Below, piece by piece: positions 49,069 through 56,969 of a stretch of DNA of 64,000 bases. Position 1 is the stretch's first letter; each line of letters opens with the position of its first letter. Source of the stretch: CADEDH01 sp963732695 (GTDB lineage: Bacteria > Actinomycetota > Acidimicrobiia > Acidimicrobiales > SZUA-35). The notes below the pieces were generated by a model, which saw nothing but the letters and a program-made list of their open reading frames with translations, was not told the DNA's origin and did no database searches. A program made the translations under genes and the position numbers. Location: contig CAVTAP010000010.1 in NCBI GenBank assembly GCA_963732695.1, forward strand, positions 1-64,000, written 5' to 3'.

Positions 49069-49912
49069 GGCGAAGTGCCCAATGGCCTCGGTTGGGCTCG
49101 CTCGTCAGTAGCAGGCAGGCGTCGTCGTGCAGGTCTTCGACCATGTCGTCCAGGACCGCTCGCGGCCAGCTCATGTCGGGGGTCATGCTGCCGCTCGACG
49201 GTGAGCAGCCGGGCGAGCCCTTGCCGTGACTCCGGCTCGTTGCGCCGTTCCGAACACGCCGTCGGTGCACAGGAGGAGGCGGTCTCCCGCTGTCTGAGCA
49301 CGATCTCGGCCACGTGCGGTGGTTGGCGGAGGGTGCCGAGGGGAGGCCCGGGGCGCACCGGGACGAGGACGGCGCGACCGTCCTGATGTGATGGGTGGCG
49401 GATGCCCAGCTACGGCGAACCGGGCCCGTCCGGAGACCGGGTTGAAGTCGGCTTTGATGGCAGTTGCCAGCTCACCCGGCCGAAACTGGCGGAGTAGTTC
49501 GCTCGGTCTTGACGATCGCATCGGCGGGGCCGACGCTCTGAAGGGCGTGGTCCGCATCGAAATGGAGCAGCCTTCCATCACCCGGAGGCGGCGAGGCCAT
49601 GGTCGGCGACATCGCCGATCGAGAAGGCGATGCGGTCCGGCGCTCGATCCAGAGATCGGCGACGCCGCCGGCGGGCGCCCCGGCCAGGAACATCGAGCGG
49701 GCCCGTACGCCAACGCGCGTGATCCATCGTCGAGCTGGGTCGTTGAGCGAGCGCCGGTGATCCTCGCGGAGACGGACCCGATAGTTGACCGATCTCAGCG
49801 CCACCATCAGGTGGTAGCTCCCTGGTGACAAGCTACGCAAGGTCCAAGAGCAGCGGTGCGTGTTCGCTCGCAGGTACGGGCTCCTACAACGAACGGATGC
49901 GCAGCAGCGCAT
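49069..49912 (-). pseudogene. PP2C/SpoIIE-type phosphatase, multiply frameshifted
   Basis: Fragments of one SpoIIE-like phosphatase lie in order on the minus strand but in changing frames: DLWIERRTA (about 49.65 kb), a GDVADHGLAASG-like stretch, TAIKADFNPVSGRARFAVAG with HPPPI (about 49.42 kb), GDRLLLCTDGVF (about 49.27 kb), and the end ERQHDP / MSWPRAVLDDMVEDLHDDAC (about 49.1-49.2 kb). At least three shifts are needed to join them. A dead gene next to the MFS transporter. Confidence 0.65.
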
Positions 49913-50762
49913 GCTGTCGACATCCGGTGACCGTGGGCGCTGACATCGTGATAGCGGCTCCTCGCCCGACCTTCACGGACGGCAACGACGGGTCCACGGG
50001 CATCGGGTGTTCGACACGCTGAACGGCAAGCCGGACAGCCATGGTGACACGAGCGGAGTCGTCGTGATGCGGCGAGGTTGCTGCGCTCGGTCAGAGGTGG
50101 AGGTGTACGGGCCTGAACTGACTGGGGCCAAGGCGCGAGGCGGGCAAGCAGGCTGTCGCTGGGGTGGCTGCGATCCGTACGACACGCTCGAGCGACGCTG
50201 AGATGAGAGTCGGACACCGTCGAGTGCTCGTCACGAAGACGAGCCGGTCTGGGTCGTCGAACGGCGCCCAGTCGAGCTCGGCGTTCCAGCTGGGCTCACG
50301 ACTCCCGAGTCGCCGACCGCCACGCCATGGTAGCGATCGAACATATGCCTCGCATCGACAGCGAACGCTCCGGCGAGGCAGCTGGCACGCCGACGCTCAG
50401 TCCTGATCGTCCGGTTTCGGACCGACGACGTAGATTGCCGCGGCCTACACCGGATGCGATGGTCGACGCGACCACACGGGGATGGAAGGCGGTCGTACTC
50501 CAGGGAGCTCCGCCCGACAATGCACCTGAAGTGAGCATTGCCGGAGACCCCGCCGCAGTCGACGCACTCCTCCACGCCACACGCCTGGACCACCGCACGA
50601 CCTGACTACTGGGCGGCCCGCAGAACACCCGCGGCGGCGACGCACCTGGGCGAGCATGCGGACCTTGGGGCGGCCGCGGCGGTGCCGCCGTCGCCACCGC
50701 GGGGCAGGCGTGGTGCGCGCCCCGCGCACCCGACGCAGGCCGGGTTGCTACCGTCGTGGGGC
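49913..50762. other. decayed region without a clear gene
   Basis: About 850 bases with only short, low-quality frames. The best is 50327-50605 (+, 92 residues, ending PEVSIAGDPAAVDALLHAT), which might be a remnant of a small C-terminal domain. No repeat or RNA gene is seen. Confidence 0.4.
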
Positions 50763-51155
50763 ATGAGCGCGCCCCCACCCCATCCCGCCACCTCCCACCC
50801 CGTGGCTTTCGGTCGGCTGGCCCCCACCGTGGTGGTGAGCGACATCGGGCGGGCCGTCGAGTTCTACCGGGACGTGCTGGGCATGGTCCCGGTGTTCGAG
50901 AACGGGAACCCGGTGAGCTTCACCATCGTGGAGCGGGATCAGGCCGAGCTCCACCTGGCCCTCGACCCCGGCCACCAGGCGCGGAACGAGAACGTGGCCC
51001 ACCTCCTGGTGAACGACGCAGCCACGCTCTACCACCACCTGGTGAGCGAGGGGGTCACGATCGTGAGCGCCCTGCGGGACGCCGACTACGAGATGCGCAC
51101 CTTCGTGTTCGCCGACCCCGACGGCAACCGCATCGACGTCGGCCAGTATCTCTAG
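50763..51155 (+). CDS. VOC-family (glyoxalase/bleomycin-resistance) protein
   Basis: A 130-residue protein with the paired beta-alpha-beta-beta-beta units of the family: PTVVVSDIGRAVEFYRDVLG, FTIVERDQAELHLAL, HLLVNDAATLYHHLVSEG and FVFADPDGNRIDVGQYL. The final DPDGN turn with a Gly-rich strand and metal-type His/Glu positions is present. Substrate unknown. ATG 50763. Followed by a strong hairpin. Confidence 0.88.
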   Translation: MSAPPPHPATSHPVAFGRLAPTVVVSDIGRAVEFYRDVLGMVPVFENGNPVSFTIVERDQAELHLALDPGHQARNENVAHLLVNDAATLYHHLVSEGVTIVSALRDADYEMRTFVFADPDGNRIDVGQYL

Positions 51156-51157
51156 GT

Positions 51158-51208
51158 CGAACCTCGTCACCTTCTGCCGCCCAGGGCGGCAGAAGGTGAC
51201 AAGGTTCG
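51158..51208 (+). terminator. long hairpin after the VOC gene
   Basis: Starting two bases after the stop codon: 16 perfect pairs (GTCACCTTCTGCCGCC with GGCGGCAGAAGGTGAC, loop CAG), one mismatch, then seven more pairs (CGAACCT/AGGTTCG). No T-run. It separates the VOC gene from the hydrolase gene at 51262. Confidence 0.8.
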
Positions 51209-51261
51209 GTGCCATGTCGCGTTTTCCTGGGCGATACCGGTAGCCCGTATCGTTTCCCACG

Positions 51262-52203
51262 GTGACCATCCCGACCCCCTGGCCCACGCCCACGATGATC
51301 GAGCTCGGCCGTGAGCGGCTGGCGGTGTACGACTACGGCCCGCCGCCGGGCGGAGCCAGCCGGGGTGCCGTCGTCTTCCTGCACGGCATGGCCGACGTGG
51401 CCCGCAGCCTGGAACCCCTCACCGCCCCCCTCACCGACCGATACCGGGTGCTGGCCTTCGACGCCCGGGGTCACGGCCGCTCCACCCACCCCGGTGCCTA
51501 CTCCGACCTCCACTTCGTGGCCGATCTGGCCGCCCTGCTCGACGCCCTCCGCCTGGAGCACCCGATCCTGATCGGCCACAGCCTGGGAGGCCACACCGTG
51601 GCCAACTACGCCGGCCTCCACCCCGACCGTCCCCGGGCCCTGGTGCTGCTGGAGGGTCTCGGCCCGCCGGCCGTCCACGTCGGCGACACCCAGGCCGCCC
51701 GCCTGACCCACGCTCGCACCATGGTGGAGGTGCTCAAGGCCACCCCCCGCCACCGACCCCAGGCCGACGTCGCGGCCGCCGCCGCCCGGCTCACCGCCAC
51801 CCACACCCGCCTCGACCCCGAGCGGGCGCTGCTGCTGGCCGAGGAGGGCACGATCCCGGGTCCCGACGGAGGCCGGGTGTGGCGCCACGACGAACGGACC
51901 TGGCACTGGATCGCCTCGGTGAACCACGCCGCGCTGGAGGAGCGGTGGGCCAACGTCACCGTTCCCGTCCTGGCCGTCACCGGAGCCGAGGCGTGGGACA
52001 CCTGGTGGGCCCGTCCCGGCGGCCCGGTGGCCGATCGGGTGCGCCTCACCGACGACCAGTTCGCCGCCCGCCTCGCCCTCTTCCCCGACATGTCCCACGT
52101 GGAGGTGCCCGACGCCGGCCACATGGTCCACTTCGACCAGCCGACGGTGATGAACGACCTCATCGGGCGGTTCCTCCGCCTCCGGGTGGAGGACGAGGAG
52201 TAG
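51262..52203 (+). CDS. alpha/beta hydrolase
   Basis: A 313-residue hydrolase: oxyanion FLHGMADV, DARGHGRSTHPG, nucleophile elbow IGHSLGGHT near residue 98, and the final VPDAGHMVHFDQP with the catalytic His near 290. GTG at 51262 is used; an in-frame ATG at 51295 is possible. It may be an esterase, lactonase or epoxide-hydrolase relative. No partner gene in an operon. Confidence 0.88.
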   Translation: MTIPTPWPTPTMIELGRERLAVYDYGPPPGGASRGAVVFLHGMADVARSLEPLTAPLTDRYRVLAFDARGHGRSTHPGAYSDLHFVADLAALLDALRLEHPILIGHSLGGHTVANYAGLHPDRPRALVLLEGLGPPAVHVGDTQAARLTHARTMVEVLKATPRHRPQADVAAAAARLTATHTRLDPERALLLAEEGTIPGPDGGRVWRHDERTWHWIASVNHAALEERWANVTVPVLAVTGAEAWDTWWARPGGPVADRVRLTDDQFAARLALFPDMSHVEVPDAGHMVHFDQPTVMNDLIGRFLRLRVEDEE

Positions 52204-52282
52204 CTACCCGCCTTGCCGACCGGGCGGGCGGCTGGCGGCCGCCTTGGGAGCGGCGGACCGACCTGTCGTAGTGTCTGTTCCC

Positions 52283-53156
52283 ATGGAGCTCGAGATCACC
52301 CCGCTGCCCGACAACGCCCCGTTGGGGGCCATGGTCCGAGGCTGGGATCCGTCGGAACCCCTCGACGACGAGGCCCGTGATCGCATCGCCGAGGCCTTGG
52401 CGCGCTACCGGGTGCTGGTGTTCCGGGGCCAGCCCCAACCCACCGACGACGAGCTGGTGGGCTTCGTCCAACGCTTCGGCGACCCGATCAAGGGCTCGGA
52501 ATGGTTCCGCAACGCCGGCGCTCTGCCCGAGATCCTCCCCGTCACCAACATCCGGGGCACCGATGGCGTCCGGCTCGGAGTGGAGGGGGCCCAGGACCTG
52601 GAATGGCACGCCGACTACTCCTACGTTGCCACACCGGCCAAGATGAGCTTCCTCAACGCCGTGGAGCTGCCGGCCGTGCCGCCCCGCACCTACTTCAGCG
52701 ACATGTACACCGCCTTCGAGACGCTGGAGCCGGAGCTGCAGGACCAGCTGCGCACCCTGCGGGCCACCCACTCCATCGCCAACTACATGGCCGAGCCCGA
52801 CCGCCAGTTCCAGGCCAAGGTGGTGCGGGACGAGGCGGCCGGCGTCGAGGCGCCCGCCCATCCCCGAGGCCGAGCACCCGGTGGTGGTCCGCCACCCCGA
52901 CACCGGCGGCGAGATCCTCTACGTGTCGCGGGGCATCACCCGCCAGATCGTGGGGATGGCCAGGCCCGAGAGCAGCGCCCTGCTCAAGGAGCTGCACCTC
53001 CACGCCACCCGGCCCGAGCGGGTCTACGCCCACGAGTGGGAGCTGGGCGACCTGGTGATGTTCGACGCCCTGGGCACGCTCCACCGGCGCGACTCCTGGG
53101 ACCCGACGCAGCGCCGCCTCATGCGTCAGCTGTCCACCGCTTGCGCCGTCAGCTGA
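52283..53156 (+). pseudogene. TauD/TfdA-type Fe(II)/2-oxoglutarate dioxygenase, one frameshift
   Basis: From ATG 52283: ITPLPDNAPLGAMVRGWDPS, LARYRVLVFRGQPQPTDDEL and the iron ligands in LEWHADYSY near residue 112. Near 52860 coding moves to the next frame, which reads PEAEHPVVVRHPDTGGEILY and ends with ALGTLHRRDSWDP, the distal His and 2-oxoglutarate-binding region. The repaired protein is about 290 residues, normal for the family. Only one base separates it from an intact gene, so an indel error is as likely as decay. Confidence 0.8.
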
Positions 53157-53166
53157 CCCCGGGGCG

Positions 53167-54444
53167 CTACAGCAGGCCGGACGCCTTGGCTTCGGCGGTG
53201 AGGCGATCCCGGTGGTCGGGGTGGGCCACGGCGATCAGCCGCTCCGCCTTCTGGCGCATCGACGCGTCCCGCAGCCAGGCCACCCCGTTCTCGGTGATCA
53301 CCACCTGGGTCTCGTAGCGGCCGCCGGTGGTGGCGTTGGGCCCGAGGTGGCCCACGATGCGCGACACGGTGCCGTTGGCCGCCGTCGACTCCAGCACCAG
53401 GATCGACAAGGCGTCGTCGGCGAAGGTGCAGGCCCGGAGGAAGTCGAGCTGGCCGCCCACCCCCGAGTACTGGGTACCGCCGATCATCTCGGCGTTGCCC
53501 TGCCCGAACAGGTCCATCTGGAGCGAGGCGTTCACACACCGCATCTGGTGGTTCTTGGCCACCTCCCGAGGATCGAGCACCAGGGCGGCGCTGAGGAGCC
53601 GGGTGGCCGGGTTGTCCACCAGCACCGGCACCGCCTCCGGCATGGCGATCGTGTACACCGACTCGCCCGGCCACAGGGTCTTACGGGCGCCGGTGACGGC
53701 CCCGCTCTGCAGCAGCGCGGCCATCCCCGCCCCCATCACCTCGGTGTGGACGCCCAGGTCCTGCTTGTGGCCGAGGCGGGCCATGATCGCCTCCGGCAGC
53801 CCACCCACGCCCGACTGGAGGGTCGCCCCGTCGGGGATCAGGTCGTCGATGAGGCCCACGAACGTGTCGAGGTGGGGCGACACCTTGCGGCTGTCGTAGA
53901 AGGGGGGTGGGGTGTCGTCCGGCAGCGGCACCAGCACGTCGAACGCTTCCACCGGGTAGGTGTGACCCTTCAGGCGGGGCTGGTGGGGGTCGACCACGCC
54001 GATCACCACCGAGTCGGCCGGGCGCACGGTGCCGCCCACCAGCTCGTCGTCGTTGGCCACGGTGGCACCGGGGTGAACGATGCCGTCGTCGGTGGGCTCG
54101 GCCACCAGCACCACCCGCACCCGGGGCTGCCAGCGCCGGATGAACGGGGCCCAGCCGCTGAAGTGCACGGGCAGCACCTCGGCCGGGGCCTGGGAGGCCC
54201 GCATGGCCTCGGTGAGGAAGCCGGCGAACAGGGTGACCCCGGGATTGGCCGCCACCGCCACCCCGCCGGCCCGGGGCGCCCCCAGGTACACCTCCACCCC
54301 CGACAGGTCGTCCCGGGCCGCCAGGGCCTGCAGGAACGGGGCCGGTTCGGGCAGCCCGCCCATCACCCGGTCGCCGGGGCGCACCAGCTCGGCCGCCGCG
54401 TCCAACGACAGCACCCGATCGGCGTAGCGTTCCGTCCAGTGCAT
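53167..54444 (-). CDS. acetyl-CoA hydrolase / CoA-transferase family protein
   Basis: A 425-residue family I CoA-transferase of the 4-hydroxybutyrate/acetate type: LVRPGDRVMGGLPEP, LQSGVGGLPEAIMARLGHKQ, the catalytic-Glu segment LGVHTEVMGAGM near residue 232, and QYSGVGGQLDFLRAC with the glycine-rich loop. It moves CoA between short acids. ATG 54444; upstream codons are antisense. Convergent with the TauD gene. Works alone here. Confidence 0.88.
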   Translation of the reverse strand: MHWTERYADRVLSLDAAAELVRPGDRVMGGLPEPAPFLQALAARDDLSGVEVYLGAPRAGGVAVAANPGVTLFAGFLTEAMRASQAPAEVLPVHFSGWAPFIRRWQPRVRVVLVAEPTDDGIVHPGATVANDDELVGGTVRPADSVVIGVVDPHQPRLKGHTYPVEAFDVLVPLPDDTPPPFYDSRKVSPHLDTFVGLIDDLIPDGATLQSGVGGLPEAIMARLGHKQDLGVHTEVMGAGMAALLQSGAVTGARKTLWPGESVYTIAMPEAVPVLVDNPATRLLSAALVLDPREVAKNHQMRCVNASLQMDLFGQGNAEMIGGTQYSGVGGQLDFLRACTFADDALSILVLESTAANGTVSRIVGHLGPNATTGGRYETQVVITENGVAWLRDASMRQKAERLIAVAHPDHRDRLTAEAKASGLL

Positions 54445-54569
54445 GGTCTGTCCCCCTTGCCCGGCGGACGCCCTGGCTGCCTCCACCGCTCCTAAGCCCA
54501 CCAGAACCAGGGCCGGGGCGCCACTCCTCGGGGGATCAAGCCGGGGCCCGAGGGCGCCGAAGACAGAGC

Positions 54570-56969
54570 ATGACCCTGCTCCGCCGGCCGCGCCCGCTTG
54601 CTGCGGGCCACGCCGCGGCTGGGGGAGAAGGCCGTTCGGCCCCGGTCGTACCGGCTGCCGGGCCGGTGAGCGAGTTGGCCCGACTCGCCCCCCTGTTCCT
54701 GGTGGTGGCCACCGCCCTCTATCTGACCTGCATGGTGATGATCCAGCGGCCCGACGGCGCCGAGGTCGCCTGGCTCGACCTGTGGTTCCACAACGGGCTG
54801 CGGGTGGCGGCCGGGGCTGTGGCCCTGATCGGGGCCTCCCGCTCCGGGTTCGACCGGCCCGGGTGGTGGGTGGTGGGCAGCGCCCTTTCGGTCAACGCCG
54901 TGGCCAACATCGTGTGGGTCCAGCTGTTCGACAGTGCGGCGCTGAGCCTGGCCGACCCGATGTTCCTGGCCTACTACCCCCAGATGTACGTGGCCGTGAT
55001 CATCCTGGCCCGGCGCCGGGCCGCGTCCCGGGGGGCCGGGCAATGGCTCGACGGTGCCGTGGCCGGCCTGGGGGTGGCGGCCGTGGTGGCCGCGTTCGTG
55101 TTCCCGACGCTGCTGTCGGGGGCGTCGGGCAGCGCGCTGGCCATCGCCGTCAACATCTCCTACCCCCTGGCTGATCTCCTGCTGGTGGCGGTCCTCCTGG
55201 CCGGCCTGGCCCCGGTGGGATGGCGACCCGACCGGGCCCTGGCCGTGCTCATCGGGGGCCTGTTGGTCACCACAGTGGCCGACGTCGCCTACCTGCTGCA
55301 GTCGGCGGCCGAGACCTACACCGCCGGCAGCCCGGCCAACCACTTCTGGGTCACGGGGTACGTGATCACGGCCCTGGCCGGCTGGCTCAGCCCCCGCCAG
55401 GTCCAGCCCCGGGCCGCCCTGTCGCTCGGCTCCGGGCTGCTGCTGCCCGCCGCTTCGGCCATCACCGCTGTGGTGTTGCTGGTGATCGGCACCCGCCAGG
55501 CCGTGCTGGGCGTGGCCGTGGCCCTGGCCGCCCTGACGCTGAGCGCCGCCGGGCTCCGGGTGGGCTTCGCCTTCGCCGAGCTCAAGTCGCTCACCCTCAG
55601 CCGGTTGGAGGCCCGGACCGACGAGCTCACCCGCCTCCCCAACCGGCGGGCCTTCCTCGAGCTGGTGGAACGCTCGGTGGACACCCTGCGGGAGGGGCGC
55701 ACGTTCTCGGTGCTGCTGATCGACCTCGACGGCTTCAAGGAGGTCAACGACACCCTGGGCCACCATGCCGGCGACAGCCTGCTCGCCTCCTTGGCCGCTG
55801 TGCTGCAGCGCCACCTCCGCCCCACCGACCACGTGGCCCGGCTCGGGGGCGACGAGTTCGCCGTGATCCTGGGTGACACCGAGCTGGTGGAGGCCGAGGA
55901 GCGGGCCCACAGCCTGCGGAACGCCCTGGCGGCGCCGGTGGACGTGGCCAACATGGCCATCTCGGTGGGGGCCAGCATCGGCGTGAGCAACGCCCCGGCC
56001 CACGGGGCCGACACCCACAGCCTGATGCGCTTCGCCGACATCGCCATGTACCGGGCCAAGCAGGCCCGCGCCGGGGTGCAGGTTTACGAGCAGCTCAGCG
56101 ACGACTCCAACCGCGACCGACTGGAGCTGGCCCAGGACATCCGCCACGCCTTCGCCCGGGACGAGATCGTTCTCTACTACCAGCCCAAGATCGACGTGCC
56201 GGCCGGGCAGGTGGCCGGCACCGAAGCCCTGGCCCGGTGGAACCACCCCACCCGGGGGCTGCTCTACCCCGACACCTTCCTGCCCCTGGTGGAGCAGGCC
56301 GATCTCCTCCAGAAGCTCACCCGCACCGTGCTCACCCGCGCCGTCAGCCAGCTGGCCGACTGGCAGGCCGAGGGCATCCACTGGACGGTGGCGGTCAACA
56401 TCGCCCCACCCGACCTGCTCGACGAGTCACTGCCCGACTTCGTGGCCCACCTCCTGGCCCGCCACCGGGTGCTGGCATCGCAACTGGTGCTGGAGATCAC
56501 CGAGGGGTCGCTGGTGGCCGACCCGGTCCGGGCCGCCCGCACCGTGCGCCGGCTGCGCGACGCCGGCACCCAGATCTCCCTCGACGACTTCGGCGCCGGC
56601 TTCTCCTCGCTGGTCCACCTCCGCAGCCTCCAGTTCGACGAGATCAAACTCGATCGCACGCTCGCCGCCGACCTGGAACACGACGAGCGGGGCCGGGCCA
56701 TCGTGGGCGCCGCCGTGGGGCTGGCCACGGCGCTGGGGATGCGCCTGGTGGTGGAGGGCATCGAGACCGTGGAGGGTCGGGACGCGGTGGCCGCCCTCGG
56801 GGCCCGTTTCATCCAGGGCTTCGTCTACTGCCGACCCATGCCGCCGGCCGATCTCGAGGCCTGGGCTCAGAGGTTGTCGGGGTCCCAGATCTGCACGGTG
56901 TCATCTTCGCCGCCCGACGCCACCCGGCCGTCGGGGAACGAGGCGAGCCCGTACACCGTGCCCTCGTGA
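54570..56969 (+). CDS. membrane GGDEF-EAL protein (cyclic-di-GMP turnover)
   Basis: A 799-residue protein. Residues about 30-320 hold nine or so membrane helices (LAPLFLVVATALYLTCMVMI, AVAGLGVAAVVAAFVFPTLL). The GGDEF domain has LTRLPNRRAF and the intact catalytic LGGDEF near residue 425; the EAL domain has TEALARWNHP near 552, NIAPPDLLDE and DDFGAGFSSL. Both catalytic motifs are complete, so it could make or break cyclic-di-GMP. The last 34 codons lie over the 3' end of the convergent kinase gene. Confidence 0.92.
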   Translation: MTLLRRPRPLAAGHAAAGGEGRSAPVVPAAGPVSELARLAPLFLVVATALYLTCMVMIQRPDGAEVAWLDLWFHNGLRVAAGAVALIGASRSGFDRPGWWVVGSALSVNAVANIVWVQLFDSAALSLADPMFLAYYPQMYVAVIILARRRAASRGAGQWLDGAVAGLGVAAVVAAFVFPTLLSGASGSALAIAVNISYPLADLLLVAVLLAGLAPVGWRPDRALAVLIGGLLVTTVADVAYLLQSAAETYTAGSPANHFWVTGYVITALAGWLSPRQVQPRAALSLGSGLLLPAASAITAVVLLVIGTRQAVLGVAVALAALTLSAAGLRVGFAFAELKSLTLSRLEARTDELTRLPNRRAFLELVERSVDTLREGRTFSVLLIDLDGFKEVNDTLGHHAGDSLLASLAAVLQRHLRPTDHVARLGGDEFAVILGDTELVEAEERAHSLRNALAAPVDVANMAISVGASIGVSNAPAHGADTHSLMRFADIAMYRAKQARAGVQVYEQLSDDSNRDRLELAQDIRHAFARDEIVLYYQPKIDVPAGQVAGTEALARWNHPTRGLLYPDTFLPLVEQADLLQKLTRTVLTRAVSQLADWQAEGIHWTVAVNIAPPDLLDESLPDFVAHLLARHRVLASQLVLEITEGSLVADPVRAARTVRRLRDAGTQISLDDFGAGFSSLVHLRSLQFDEIKLDRTLAADLEHDERGRAIVGAAVGLATALGMRLVVEGIETVEGRDAVAALGARFIQGFVYCRPMPPADLEAWAQRLSGSQICTVSSSPPDATRPSGNEASPYTVPS

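Noticed and set aside
54492..56381. 629-residue minus-strand frame opposite the GGDEF-EAL gene
   Set aside because: Gly/Gln/His-rich with no motif; the plus strand has intact GGDEF and EAL motifs.
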